A DNA stretch of 64,000 nucleotides from Bacteroidales bacterium (GTDB taxonomy: Bacteria; Bacteroidota; Bacteroidia; Bacteroidales; UBA1715): the NCBI GenBank assembly GCA_017642535.1, contig JAGCOW010000048.1:1-64000 (forward strand), in the 5' to 3' direction. The position numbers were made by a program, and so were the translations under genes. Below, one piece after another: positions 1-8,692 of this stretch. Each line of letters opens with the position of its first letter. Positions within the stretch are counted from its first letter, which is position 1. The notes beneath the pieces are model-generated. The model saw nothing but the letters and a program-made list of their open reading frames with translations, ran no database searches and was not told the origin of the DNA.

Positions 1-122
1 ACAATGAAAGCAGATTTTTACTCATTTTCTTAAAAATGCTGTAAATATATAAATTTCAATTTATTACAAGGATTTCAGGTCTCATTTTGACCATTAAGCC
101 GAAAAATTAATCCAGCATCCAT

Positions 123-154
123 AAAAAAAGCACCCACATTTTCTTGTGAGTGCT
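123..154 (-). terminator. Terminator of the CAT tRNA gene
   Basis: On the minus strand a 10-bp stem (AGCACTCACA / TGTGGGTGCT, one G-U pair, loop AGAAAA) is followed by seven T residues. It lies 4 nt beyond the 3' end of the minus-strand tRNA. The sequence from 1 to 122 left of it shows no gene. Confidence 0.85.
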
Positions 155-158
155 TCCG

Positions 159-232
159 TGGGCCCTGCTGGGCTTGAACCAGCGACCACCTGATTATGAG
201 TCAGGTGCTCTAACCAGCTGAGCTAAGAGCCC
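159..232 (-). tRNA. tRNA with CAT anticodon (Met elongator or Ile2)
   Basis: The minus strand folds into a full cloverleaf. The acceptor stem is GGGCTCT / AGGGCCC, the D-arm contains TTAGCTCAGCTGG, the anticodon arm is CCTGA-CTCATAA-TCAGG, and the T-arm is GCTGG-TTCAAGC-CCAGC. The CCA end is not encoded. CAT could mean elongator Met or the lysidine-modified Ile2. The T-arm and acceptor resemble E. coli ileX more than metT, so Ile2 is somewhat favoured, but the sequence alone does not decide. Confidence 0.93.
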
Positions 233-279
233 TACTTTTATTTCTAAAAGTTTTCGAGTGCAAAAATAGGTATTTTGTC

Positions 280-287
280 TAATTTTG
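280..287 (+). promoter_or_regulatory. Bacteroidota -7 box for the HAD gene
   Basis: TAATTTTG matches the TAnnTTTG consensus of the Bacteroidota primary sigma factor exactly. It lies 21 nt upstream of the ATG at 309. A weak TTTTC-type -33 element sits near 250. Confidence 0.55.
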
Positions 288-308
288 CAAATCAAATGAT
301 AATTTATT

Positions 309-938
309 ATGCAAAACACAATAAAGAACATCATATTCGATTTTGGCGGCGTGGTGTTTCACATTGAAGAAAAACGGACGATTGACGCGTTTGCCCAATT
401 ATATCACTGTTCTGGCAAGCAAGCGTTGGAGTACTTGTTTGCCAACGATTTGTTCTTCTCTTTTGAATGCGGAAAAATCTCCGTGCCTGACTTTATAGCT
501 CATTTACAGTCCATTGCACCGCAACCTATCACGAAAGAACAGATTCTTGCTGCTTGGAACGCTATTCTTGTGGGCTACCCTCCCGAACACATTCCGCTGT
601 TGCTTGCACTCAAAAAAAAATATCGAACGTTTTTGTTGAGCAACACGAATGAAATTCATACTGGCGAGTTTCCCCATATAGCACAACGGCAACAACTTGG
701 CATTCAGTCAAACCACGACCTTTTTGAGAAAGTGTGGTATTCCAACGAAATTGGTATGAGGAAACCTAATCCCGAGATCTTTGAATTTGCATTGCGTGAT
801 GCGAATCTCAAAGCCGAAGAAACCTTGTTTGTCGATGACTTGGCGGAAAATGTGGCGGCAGCGGCAACAGTAGGCATACATACCATACAAATAACCAAAG
901 ACAAAGGTATTATGCAAATCTTTGGAAACTGGATTTAA
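309..938 (+). CDS. HAD-superfamily phosphatase (subfamily IA, YihX-like)
   Basis: This 209-residue cytosolic protein belongs to the haloacid dehalogenase superfamily. Motif I is IIFDFGGVVF near residue 10, with the nucleophile Asp. The usual second Asp is Gly, as in the YihX/DLGNV group of sugar-phosphate phosphatases. Motif II is LLSNT near 110, motif III is the Lys in GMRKPNPEIF near 150, and motif IV is VDDLAENV near 177. The helical cap lies between motifs I and II. The likely reaction is hydrolysis of a small phosphate ester such as a hexose phosphate, but the substrate cannot be read from sequence. It is a single gene with its own promoter and is followed by proC 71 bp downstream. Confidence 0.85.
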   Translation: MQNTIKNIIFDFGGVVFHIEEKRTIDAFAQLYHCSGKQALEYLFANDLFFSFECGKISVPDFIAHLQSIAPQPITKEQILAAWNAILVGYPPEHIPLLLALKKKYRTFLLSNTNEIHTGEFPHIAQRQQLGIQSNHDLFEKVWYSNEIGMRKPNPEIFEFALRDANLKAEETLFVDDLAENVAAAATVGIHTIQITKDKGIMQIFGNWI

Positions 939-1009
939 AAAGAAAAAACGCAAACACAATCTCGGTTTAAAAAAAAGGTTGTATTTTTCGCAAACTTTAA
1001 AAATCGGTT

Positions 1010-1816
1010 ATGGATTTTAATGAAACAATAGCAATCATTGGTGGTGGAAACATTGGGATGTCCATTGCTCAAGGGCTTGTAAACGCAGGAAAATACAAGC
1101 CGGAACAGATTATCATCACTCGTAAGAAGTCTGATTTGCCAAAAGACAGACGCGAAGGAGGTTTTGTTTTCCAAGAAGATAACGCCGACGCTGTTTCAAA
1201 GGCAAGAATCGTCGTTTTCTCGGTTGTTCCCCACATCTATGAAAGCATTTTGAACGGTATAAAAGATGCTTTTACCGAAAAACACACGCTTATCACGATT
1301 GTTACAGGTGTTGAGATTGCAAAATTCCAAGAAAAAATCAAGAAAGACATTTGTATTGCACGTGCAATGCCCAATACGGCCATAAAAATCCGTCAGTCAA
1401 TGACGTGTATTGCCACAAACAAACCTGATTCCCCTCAGTTTGCAGAAGTTACCGACATATTTAATATGTTAGGTAAAACGCTGTTGATTGACGAAGAACT
1501 GATGTTGTCGGCAACAGCTCTCGGTTCTTGTGGTATTGCATATTTCCTTCGTGCCATTCGTGCGGCTTCGCAAGGTGGAATACAAATTGGTTTCCACGCC
1601 GAAGAAGCTCAATTGATAGCGGCCCAAACGGCAAAAGGTGCGGCTGACTTGCTTCTCCAGCTCCATTCACATCCCGAAGATGAAATCGACAAAGTGACTA
1701 CTCCGCAAGGAATCACGATTGCCGGACTTAACGAAATGGAACACAACGGATTAAGCTCAGCGTTAATTAAAGGAATTGTTAAATCATACGATAAAGCAGC
1801 TAATAAAGATGAATAA
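1010..1816 (+). CDS. proC: Pyrroline-5-carboxylate reductase
   Basis: ProC catalyses the last step of proline biosynthesis, the NAD(P)H-dependent reduction of 1-pyrroline-5-carboxylate. The N-terminal Rossmann fold shows IAIIGGGNIGMSIAQG (GxGxxG form). The C-terminal dimerisation domain carries the family signature TTPQGITIAGLNEME near residues 228-242. At 268 residues it is the normal family length. A -7-like TATTTTTC box lies at 982-989. Its stop codon overlaps the start of the downstream lipoprotein gene by 8 bp, so the two are probably cotranscribed. Confidence 0.95.
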   Translation: MDFNETIAIIGGGNIGMSIAQGLVNAGKYKPEQIIITRKKSDLPKDRREGGFVFQEDNADAVSKARIVVFSVVPHIYESILNGIKDAFTEKHTLITIVTGVEIAKFQEKIKKDICIARAMPNTAIKIRQSMTCIATNKPDSPQFAEVTDIFNMLGKTLLIDEELMLSATALGSCGIAYFLRAIRAASQGGIQIGFHAEEAQLIAAQTAKGAADLLLQLHSHPEDEIDKVTTPQGITIAGLNEMEHNGLSSALIKGIVKSYDKAANKDE

Positions 1817-2393
1817 AAATTTAATTATTTATGTAATTGCAATTGTTGCCCTTCTTTCTTCATGTGGCAACAAAAAACAAAATGTTTCTTTGGCAATCTA
1901 TGCCGATACGGCAAGTTATTTTGCAGAACGAATCGAAAATTTTGAATCAAAGGCAAAAAGCGATATGGACAATATCGATTTGTATTTTCAAATGGAAGAT
2001 TCTGCCTCGGCACAAAAGAAAATTGCCAACGAGGTGTTGACAAAACTATTTGCCGACGTAAAAGACACATTGTATCTCCCATTTGAACAGACAAAGAATT
2101 TCGAAAAAATTAAAATTTTAAGCGTGTGGGTTACAGGAATGGAATTTGACAAAATTCTTCTTGAAGCTCGTGTGGAAGCAATTGACAACAGCTCGTTTAT
2201 GGGTCCTCACGCTGGATTGGTCATAAAAGACAAAGACAAGAAATTGTTGGAAGTTGGCGGAGGCATACAAGGTCCAACCGACGAGAAACTTGAAGCAGGA
2301 AGCGTTTATACGTTCTCGGGACAAATTGAGCATCTTCATCTTTTGTCTGATTTCAAGTCTATCGTGTTCAACGAAGACATAAAAATGTGGTAA
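1809..2393 (+). CDS. Putative lipoprotein of unknown function
   Basis: I place the start at ATG 1809, which gives a clean lipoprotein signal (MNKNLIIYVIAIVALLSSC) with a lipobox ending at Cys19. The in-frame ATG at 1776 would add 11 residues before this signal and lie deeper inside proC. The mature ~175 residues are mixed alpha/beta with many Asp and Lys and contain a glycine turn (LEVGGGIQGP) near 155. I recognise no family. It overlaps proC by 8 bp and is followed by a strong terminator, so it ends this operon. It is predicted to be anchored in the periplasm or outer membrane. Confidence 0.75.
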   Translation: MNKNLIIYVIAIVALLSSCGNKKQNVSLAIYADTASYFAERIENFESKAKSDMDNIDLYFQMEDSASAQKKIANEVLTKLFADVKDTLYLPFEQTKNFEKIKILSVWVTGMEFDKILLEARVEAIDNSSFMGPHAGLVIKDKDKKLLEVGGGIQGPTDEKLEAGSVYTFSGQIEHLHLLSDFKSIVFNEDIKMW

Positions 2394-2400
2394 TCATCTG

Positions 2401-2428
2401 AAGGTTAAGGATTTCCTTAACCTTTTTT
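2401..2428 (+). terminator. Rho-independent terminator after the proC-lipoprotein pair
   Basis: A perfect 10-bp stem AAGGTTAAGG / CCTTAACCTT with loop ATTT is followed by four further T residues. It begins 7 bp after the stop codon at 2393. Confidence 0.88.
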
Positions 2429-2439
2429 AGTAATTCCGA

Positions 2440-3297
2440 ATGCGACAAACACGGTTTTTTCTTATTTTTTGTTTAGCACTTGGTTGCCAGTTATTTTCGT
2501 TCGCACAAAATAACCAGACAAAAGAGATGAAATATCTCAATCCGGAAGGAATGACCGTTGGTTCCCGCTATGCTATTGAACAAGCGGGCGACGGCTATTA
2601 TCGAAAAAATGTCACTTATGGTAGTTTTGAGCATTATCTGCTCAATCTTCCCATGAAACCCATCGGTTACAAGACGCATTTTCATGATGGCGAGGAGAAA
2701 TCGTTTGACGTTCAAATTGGCGTTTTGGACGTAAAAATCAAGAATAGCACGAACGTGTGCAGTGCCGAGCCGGCAATAAAACTTCGCGCAGAATATCTGT
2801 ATTCATCGAAATTATACGGTCGTATTCACTTCAACTTCAACAATGGTTTTAACTGCACGTATGCCAAGTGGGCTGCGGGTTTCAGGGTAAATGACTCGAA
2901 AAATGGCTGGGACCATACCAGCGAGCAAGATTATAGCAGAAAGAATTTCTTGGAATATCTGGATGTCGTTTTTCAAAATGCGACCGTTCCTTCGCTTGCC
3001 CGTGAAATGTCGAAAGTGGAATTGAAAGACGTGAAGGCAGGCGATTTACTCATTCAGAGCGGTTATCCCAATCACATGGCAATCGTGTTGGACGTGCTGT
3101 ACAACGACAAGAACAATACAATAAAAATAATGCTTGCACAAGGTTTTTCTCCAGCGCAAGATATTGAAGTGCTGAAAAATTATCAGGACGATTGCAGTCC
3201 ATGGTTCACAATCTCGCTCGACAGCGATGAAAACACAGAGATACTGACGCCCCAATGGACGTTTTATGTAAAAGATTTTAAGCGATTTACAAATTAA
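2440..3297 (+). CDS. DUF4846 family secreted protein
   Basis: This 285-residue protein has a signal peptide (MRQTRFFLIFCLALGCQLFSFAQ). It matches the conserved order of the DUF4846 family: an invariant RAEYLY segment near residue 113, a GFNCTYAKWAAGFR block, a DYSRKNFLEYL block, the sequence GDLLIQSGYPNHMAIVLDV with Gly and His (near 208-225), and LAQGFSPAQDIEVLKN. The Gly-His-rich core resembles NlpC/P60-like folds, but the biochemical role is not established. The first ATG sits 12 bp after the upstream terminator, with no obvious promoter of its own, so weak read-through is possible. Confidence 0.85.
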   Translation: MRQTRFFLIFCLALGCQLFSFAQNNQTKEMKYLNPEGMTVGSRYAIEQAGDGYYRKNVTYGSFEHYLLNLPMKPIGYKTHFHDGEEKSFDVQIGVLDVKIKNSTNVCSAEPAIKLRAEYLYSSKLYGRIHFNFNNGFNCTYAKWAAGFRVNDSKNGWDHTSEQDYSRKNFLEYLDVVFQNATVPSLAREMSKVELKDVKAGDLLIQSGYPNHMAIVLDVLYNDKNNTIKIMLAQGFSPAQDIEVLKNYQDDCSPWFTISLDSDENTEILTPQWTFYVKDFKRFTN

Positions 3298-3338
3298 CAC
3301 AGGTTTTAATCCACATTTTTTTTTTCGGGAAAAATCAT

Positions 3339-3346
3339 TATTTTTG
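3339..3346 (+). promoter_or_regulatory. Bacteroidota -7 box for the lpxC-fabZ operon
   Basis: TATTTTTG is an exact TAnnTTTG match 20 nt before the ATG at 3366. A long T-run at 3316-3325 occupies the -33 region. Confidence 0.6.
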
Positions 3347-3365
3347 CATCACAAAAAAACGTCTT

Positions 3366-4757
3366 ATGACAAAGCAAAGGACAATTTCTCAGAAGATATC
3401 GTTTTCGGGCAAGGGTTTGCATACCGGAAAGGTGGTAACAGCAACGGTCTTGCCAGCAGAGCCAAACACAGGCATTCGTTTCAAACGAATTGACTTGGAA
3501 GGAAATCCTATCATTCCTGCATTGGCTGAAAACGTGGTTGACACAGCTCGCGGAACCGTCATAGGCATTGCGGGAGCGGTGGTTAGCACCATAGAACACA
3601 TGATGGCTTCGTTTCACGCACACCACATCAACAACGCCCTGATTGAGGTTGATGGTCCCGAAGTTCCTATCTTGAATGGTAGCGCCAAACCATTTTTTGA
3701 CGAGATTCAGAGAGTTGGCACAACAGAGCAAGATGCAGAGATAGAATATCTTGAAATCACAGAAAAGACAACATATACTGAGCCAGAACGCGGCGTGGAA
3801 ATCATAGCTTATCCGTGCGATACATTCCGCGTCGATGTAAAAATCAGCTACGATTCCTTTATGCTTCGTAACCAGTTCGCAAGTTTGAGCGACTTGAACG
3901 ATTTCGGGAAAGAAATTGCTTGCTGTAAGACGTTCTGTTTCTTGCGTGAAATAGAAATGATGCTTGCCGCAAACTTGATTAAAGGTGGCGATTTGGACAA
4001 TGCTTTGGTATTTGTTGACCGCAAGGTTTCCGACGAGGAAGTTGCTCGTTTGTCGGCAATCTTTAATCGTCCCGATGTGAAAATCGAGAAAGAAGGCGTG
4101 CTAAACAACACTCCCCTTTCATTTGAAAACGAACCTGCCCGTCATAAACTGCTTGACTTGATTGGCGACTTATGGTTGGTTGGTCGTCCTATAAAAGGAC
4201 ATATCATTGCAACAATTCCAGGTCATAAAGCCAATACGGAATTTGCGAAAATTCTTCGCAAACAGCTCAAACCGACGACAAAGATTCCTGCACCGAAAAT
4301 TGACTTGAACGCAGAACCGATATACGACACTCAAAAGTTGAAAAACTTGCTGCCTTATCGTTACCCGTTCCAATTGGTTGACAAAATTATGTCGTTAACC
4401 GACACCGAAGTTATTGGTATCAAGAATGTTACGAACGACGAACCATTCTTCCAAGGACATTTCCCTGAAGAACCCGTCATGCCGGGCGTTCTCATGCTTG
4501 AAAGCATGGTGCAATGTGCAGGCGTGTTTGCGTTGTCGCACGTGGAAAATTCAACCGATTATCTGGTGTATTTCTTAAGTGTTGACAATGTTAAATTTAG
4601 AAAAAAAGTATTTCCGGGCGACACGCTCATCTTCAAATTACAATTGATTACGCCTATACGAAGAGGTATTGTCTATATGAAGGCATATTCTTTCGTGGCG
4701 GGACAACTTGTTGCCGAAGGTGAAATTAAAGCTCAAATAACTAAAAAAACGAATTAG
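3366..4757 (+). CDS. lpxC-fabZ: Bifunctional UDP-3-O-acyl-GlcNAc deacetylase / 3-hydroxyacyl-ACP dehydratase
   Basis: The protein is a natural fusion known in Bacteroidota. Residues 1 to about 305 are LpxC, the committed zinc-dependent deacetylase of lipid A synthesis. It shows the start SFSGKGLHTG, zinc-ligand region IEHMMASFHAHH and later ligand motif RHKLLDLIGD. Residues from about 320 to 463 are FabZ, with LLPYRYPFQLVDKI and the catalytic GHFPEEPVMPGVL, His near residue 365. FabZ dehydrates 3-hydroxyacyl-ACP, the branch point that LpxC/LpxA compete for, so the fusion links phospholipid and lipid A supply. lpxA follows after 3 bp. Confidence 0.97.
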   Translation: MTKQRTISQKISFSGKGLHTGKVVTATVLPAEPNTGIRFKRIDLEGNPIIPALAENVVDTARGTVIGIAGAVVSTIEHMMASFHAHHINNALIEVDGPEVPILNGSAKPFFDEIQRVGTTEQDAEIEYLEITEKTTYTEPERGVEIIAYPCDTFRVDVKISYDSFMLRNQFASLSDLNDFGKEIACCKTFCFLREIEMMLAANLIKGGDLDNALVFVDRKVSDEEVARLSAIFNRPDVKIEKEGVLNNTPLSFENEPARHKLLDLIGDLWLVGRPIKGHIIATIPGHKANTEFAKILRKQLKPTTKIPAPKIDLNAEPIYDTQKLKNLLPYRYPFQLVDKIMSLTDTEVIGIKNVTNDEPFFQGHFPEEPVMPGVLMLESMVQCAGVFALSHVENSTDYLVYFLSVDNVKFRKKVFPGDTLIFKLQLITPIRRGIVYMKAYSFVAGQLVAEGEIKAQITKKTN

Positions 4758-4760
4758 AGT

Positions 4761-5537
4761 ATGGATACATCTCTTTGTTTCATCCACCCAGATGCGAAAT
4801 TGGGAAAAGACGTTGTTGTAAAACCTTTTTCTTACATATATGATGACGTTGAAATTGGCGACGGCACAATCATAGAACCAAATGTAACCATTATGCCTGG
4901 TGCAAGAATCGGCAAAAATTGCCATATCTTCCCTGGCTCGGTCATTTCGGCCATTCCACAAGATTTGAAATTTGTGGGAGAACATACCACAACGGAAATT
5001 GGTGACAATACGGTCATCCGTGAATGTGTAACTATTCACCGCGGTACTGCCGACAAAATGAAAACGGTTGTCGGAAGCAACTGCTTGCTGATGGGATATG
5101 TTCACATTGCACACGATTGCATCGTTGGTAACAACTGTATATTCGCAAACTACGCTGCTCTCTCTGGTCATTGTATTATTGGCGATTATGTAATAATTGA
5201 AGGCAAGTCGGGTGCACAACAGTTTATGGTTGTTGGCGACCACGCATTCATCGCTGGTGGCACATTTATTCGAAAAAATGTACCTCCGTTTGTAAAAGCG
5301 GCACAAGAACCAATCCAATACATTGGCGTGAACTCCGTAGGTCTTTCTCGTCGCGGTTTTCCAGAAGAAAAGATTCGTGAAATCCAGACTATCTACAATC
5401 TGATTTTCTTACAAAAAGGTGTCCTTATGAAAGACGCTCTTGAAATGGTTCGTCAGCAAGTGCCACAATCAGCTGAACGTGATTCAATACTGACGTTTAT
5501 TGAGAATTCACCGAATGGCATTATCAAGAAACCTTAA
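4761..5537 (+). CDS. lpxA: UDP-N-acetylglucosamine O-acyltransferase
   Basis: LpxA transfers a 3-hydroxyacyl chain from ACP to UDP-GlcNAc, the first step of lipid A synthesis. The N-terminal two thirds are hexapeptide repeats of a left-handed beta-helix (IGDGTIIEPNVTI, IGKNCHIFPG and similar). The catalytic His lies in YVHIAHDCIVGNN. The C-terminal helical domain carries IGVNSVGLSRRGF. At 258 residues it is normal in length. It is translated directly after lpxC-fabZ and overlaps apbE by 23 bp, forming one operon. Confidence 0.97.
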   Translation: MDTSLCFIHPDAKLGKDVVVKPFSYIYDDVEIGDGTIIEPNVTIMPGARIGKNCHIFPGSVISAIPQDLKFVGEHTTTEIGDNTVIRECVTIHRGTADKMKTVVGSNCLLMGYVHIAHDCIVGNNCIFANYAALSGHCIIGDYVIIEGKSGAQQFMVVGDHAFIAGGTFIRKNVPPFVKAAQEPIQYIGVNSVGLSRRGFPEEKIREIQTIYNLIFLQKGVLMKDALEMVRQQVPQSAERDSILTFIENSPNGIIKKP

Positions 5538-6534
5538 ATTCGTCGTTTTTCTTGCCTGTCTTTGTATCTCGTTTTATTCTTGTAAGAGTGCTTCTCCCAA
5601 GAAAAAATATATCGAGGTAAATGGAATAGCCCAAGGTACGTATTACCGTGTGGTTTACGAAGACACTGTTATGCGAAAAGCCGAATTTGATTCTCTGTTG
5701 CACAACTTTGATAGCACATTCAGCATTTATATTGAGGAATCACTCATTTCCAAGATAAATCGCAATGATACAAGCGTGCAAATCAACCCTGAGTTTTGTT
5801 ACTTCTTTGAACAGTCAAAGCGTATCTCCGCTATGACTGACGGACTTTTCGACATCACTGTTGGACCACTCGTAAGTGCGTGGAAATTCGGCCCCGACAC
5901 AATTGAACATCCGTTACCTACTCAAAATCAGATAGATAGTATTTTGCAGTTTGTCGGTATGCATAAAATCAACATAGTGAACGGGAAATGCGTGAAAGAC
6001 GACCCTCGTATTCAAATTACAGGAAACGCCAATGCACAGGGCTATTCCAGCGATATACTTGCTCAATATCTGGATTCTTTAGGTGTGGAAAATTATTTGG
6101 TCGATGTGGGGAGCGAAATGCGTGCGAAAGGAGTAAACGCAAAAAATAACATTTGGAGAATTGGCATTACTCGTCCCGAAGAAGGAATAGACTCGTTGCC
6201 AATCGAAAAGCAAAGCGAGATAGCCATTCAACTGAATAACAGATCGCTGGCTACGTCGGGAAATTATCGGAAATTCTTCTATTCCAACGGAAAAAAATAT
6301 GCTCATACGGTCAATCCACATACTGGTCAGTCTATTCCTACCGATTTGTTGAGCGTTACAGTTCTTGCAAAGGAATGTATTGATGCCGACGCGATTGCAA
6401 CAGCGTGTATGGCAATGGGCGTTGAAAAATCGAAGGAGTTTTTCAATAAGCACCCCGAATTTGACGCCGTGCTCATTTATTCGGAAGGTAATTCCCTTGC
6501 AACCTACAAGACGAAAGGTGTTGTCGTAAAATAA
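5515..6534 (+). CDS. apbE: FAD:protein FMN transferase, lipoprotein form
   Basis: ApbE-type enzymes attach FMN covalently to Thr residues of exported proteins such as Nqr and Rnf subunits. I chose ATG 5515 because it begins a lipoprotein signal (MALSRNLKFVVFLACLCISFYSC). An upstream in-frame ATG at 5500 adds five residues. Family motifs are DGLFDITVGPLVSAWKFG, the flavin-binding NANAQGYSSD, and YAHTVNPHTG followed by the metal-binding DADAIATACMAMG. It overlaps lpxA by 23 bp, so it is translated from the lipid A operon. No Nqr or Rnf genes lie nearby, so its client proteins are encoded elsewhere. Confidence 0.92.
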   Translation: MALSRNLKFVVFLACLCISFYSCKSASPKKKYIEVNGIAQGTYYRVVYEDTVMRKAEFDSLLHNFDSTFSIYIEESLISKINRNDTSVQINPEFCYFFEQSKRISAMTDGLFDITVGPLVSAWKFGPDTIEHPLPTQNQIDSILQFVGMHKINIVNGKCVKDDPRIQITGNANAQGYSSDILAQYLDSLGVENYLVDVGSEMRAKGVNAKNNIWRIGITRPEEGIDSLPIEKQSEIAIQLNNRSLATSGNYRKFFYSNGKKYAHTVNPHTGQSIPTDLLSVTVLAKECIDADAIATACMAMGVEKSKEFFNKHPEFDAVLIYSEGNSLATYKTKGVVVK

Positions 6535-6612
6535 TAAGCGACAATTGTTTATCTGTTGATAACTGACTGAAAACTCTCACCCGTCAATAGAATTTCTACG
6601 CTTCGGAGCGAA

Positions 6613-6620
6613 TAAATTTG
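6613..6620 (+). promoter_or_regulatory. Bacteroidota -7 box for the HU/SPOR gene
   Basis: TAAATTTG is an exact TAnnTTTG match 19 nt upstream of the ATG at 6639, in the gap after apbE. Confidence 0.5.
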
Positions 6621-6638
6621 TAATCGTAACAAACGATT

Positions 6639-7673
6639 ATGGATTTAGAAACTCTCATACGTTCAATTCTGTATCAAAAGAAATCCGTTTCTGTTCCTTT
6701 TTTAGGCACATTTGCCATCGTCACCAAACCTGCACGGCTTATACAAGAGGAACAAGTTACATTCGTACCTCCACAATCATTTGTTACCTATTCGGCACAA
6801 TGCGACGAAAGCGACAACACCTTGCAACAACACTATGCTAAATGTGCAAACATATCAGAAGCCGAGGCATTGGCTGAAATAGCACAATTCTCGAATGCCA
6901 TACTTACAGAAATTGAAACACAAGGGACTTTGTACCTCAACGGTATTGGCACGCTCACACAAAGCAAAGAATTTACATCGACAACGTATGGCGGTATTTC
7001 GCCCGAAAACTTTGCACTCCCAACATTTGTTCTTGACACTTGTTCCGATGCTGAAAGCAAACGAGCAAAAGCAAGACCGTTGAATATAGCAAAAACAGCA
7101 GGAAAAGCGTTGTTCATATCATCTCCTATTGTTTTTGGAGCATTGTTAATTCCCAACATACTCCAGATTTCGCACGATGCACAATTGGCTTCGCTGTTTC
7201 GGGACACCAAGGTTACAATGAATTTTAACCACCCCGAAGTTCCTCGTCCCCAAGAATATAAACAAATTGCAGAAGTTGCACAAGCAACTCCTATGGAAAC
7301 AGAAGATAAAGCGATAGTTTCGAAACCAGTTAAAAAAGAAAAAGTTAGTAAAGCGAAAAAAGAAAAGGTAAAAACTGCAAAAGTTACAAAACAGAAAAAA
7401 CAAGAAGGAAATGCCACGCCAAAAGCAGCTCCTGCCGACAACAATGCAAAATACTTCATCATCGTTGGTACTTTTTCAGTTAAATCAAACGCAGAAAACT
7501 ATTCCGAAAAGTTAAAAGACAAAGATTTCAATTCGGGCGTAATTAGTGACAATGAGAAAAATCGCGTATATCTCTCCGCTTTTGCCGACAAATCCGAAGC
7601 ACAACAATACATAAACGAATTACGTAACGGTTCCGAGTATAACAATGCTTGGTTGTACGTAAAACAATCGTAA
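6639..7673 (+). CDS. CCDC81-like HU-domain and SPOR-domain protein
   Basis: This 344-residue protein has a cytoplasmic N-terminal half matching the paired prokaryotic HU domains of the CCDC81-like family (SVSVPFLGTFAIV, TLYLNGIGTLTQ). One membrane segment follows near residues 157-175 (ALFISSPIVFGALLIP), then a Lys-rich linker and a C-terminal SPOR domain (YFIIVGTFSVKSNAENY to the end). SPOR domains bind denuded peptidoglycan at division sites, while HU-like domains suggest nucleoid contact. The protein could therefore bridge DNA and the septal wall, which is an inference from domain order. It converges with the minus-strand gene ending at 7689. Confidence 0.88.
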   Translation: MDLETLIRSILYQKKSVSVPFLGTFAIVTKPARLIQEEQVTFVPPQSFVTYSAQCDESDNTLQQHYAKCANISEAEALAEIAQFSNAILTEIETQGTLYLNGIGTLTQSKEFTSTTYGGISPENFALPTFVLDTCSDAESKRAKARPLNIAKTAGKALFISSPIVFGALLIPNILQISHDAQLASLFRDTKVTMNFNHPEVPRPQEYKQIAEVAQATPMETEDKAIVSKPVKKEKVSKAKKEKVKTAKVTKQKKQEGNATPKAAPADNNAKYFIIVGTFSVKSNAENYSEKLKDKDFNSGVISDNEKNRVYLSAFADKSEAQQYINELRNGSEYNNAWLYVKQS

Positions 7674-7688
7674 TAAATAAGAAATTGC

Positions 7689-8687
7689 TTATAACGCCGA
7701 CAACTCCATCTCTGGAAATATCTGCACCAATACTGTAAATGCAAGAATAAGGACAAATAAAACTTCTTGCCAGAACTTGCTACGCATGTTTATCATAAAG
7801 TTGGCAATAAATACCGATACCGAGATTCCACCGAAAAACAAGAAGTCATAGGTTACGTGTGGTACGAATATATACAACGCCAATACCAACATCAAGAAAA
7901 ACAAAAGCAACGTGTAGTACTTCCGAGTAGAAACCTTACGAGTTCCGCCAAGATATACATAAATAACAGAACGTATAAACAACAATGCTAAAAATACCGA
8001 GAACGCAATGGGGAACAATTTTGTAAAAGGAGGTGCATTCACTGCCATCACATTTTCATAAAATGTCGTTACTTGCAACATAAAGTTGTCAAAACAAAAA
8101 GCTATTGACAAAACCAATATAAAGGGTAACAACAATCCTACCAGGGCCGACAACCATTGTCGCCAATAAAAAGGAACAAACATTCCCAAACCGATAAAAA
8201 TCAAGATTGCAAAATAGATTGCTGGTGCATAAAACAACGAGGCGATAGCGAAACAAAAACCTGCCTCAAAGATTTTTTTCAGTTCGTGTTCGTTTTTATA
8301 CATATTAAAAAGCAACTGCACCCCAATCATCAGGAAGGTCAGTGCTGGTTGCATCGGATTCAATTGTTTATAATCTTGTAAACTTGCAGAAAGAAAAATG
8401 AACAAGAAAATAAAAAACATCGACTTATTCTCAATCAATCGAGTAACGGAGTTGACTCTGATAATGATTATGACATTTATCAGCAATATCACCAACGACA
8501 CAATTTGCCCTGCAAGTGCATTCCAATTTTGAATCGCCATCAATGGCTTATACAAGACCATAGGATTCGTGTCGTAATAATGCGAGACGAATTGCGGATT
8601 CAATAGATTTGTTCCCCATAATAAAATAACAACTATAGGGAGCAAAATAAAATTGATTGTTGTGTTCTTTTGTAGAAATTGGAACAT
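7689..8687 (-). CDS. Polytopic membrane protein, DUF6427-like
   Basis: This 332-residue protein is almost wholly hydrophobic, with about nine predicted membrane helices. The N-terminus (FLQKNTTINFILLPIVVILL) and overall layout resemble the DUF6427 family of Bacteroidota inner-membrane proteins. No catalytic motif is visible. It starts 5 bp after the purD stop and is therefore the last gene of the SPOR-purD operon. Function is unknown. Confidence 0.7.
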   Translation of the reverse strand: MFQFLQKNTTINFILLPIVVILLWGTNLLNPQFVSHYYDTNPMVLYKPLMAIQNWNALAGQIVSLVILLINVIIIIRVNSVTRLIENKSMFFIFLFIFLSASLQDYKQLNPMQPALTFLMIGVQLLFNMYKNEHELKKIFEAGFCFAIASLFYAPAIYFAILIFIGLGMFVPFYWRQWLSALVGLLLPFILVLSIAFCFDNFMLQVTTFYENVMAVNAPPFTKLFPIAFSVFLALLFIRSVIYVYLGGTRKVSTRKYYTLLLFFLMLVLALYIFVPHVTYDFLFFGGISVSVFIANFMINMRSKFWQEVLFVLILAFTVLVQIFPEMELSAL

Positions 8688-8692
8688 TACGA

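Noticed and set aside
3306-3731. Long antisense frame over lpxC
   Set aside because: It is wholly inside the well-conserved LpxC coding region on the other strand and has no own motifs.
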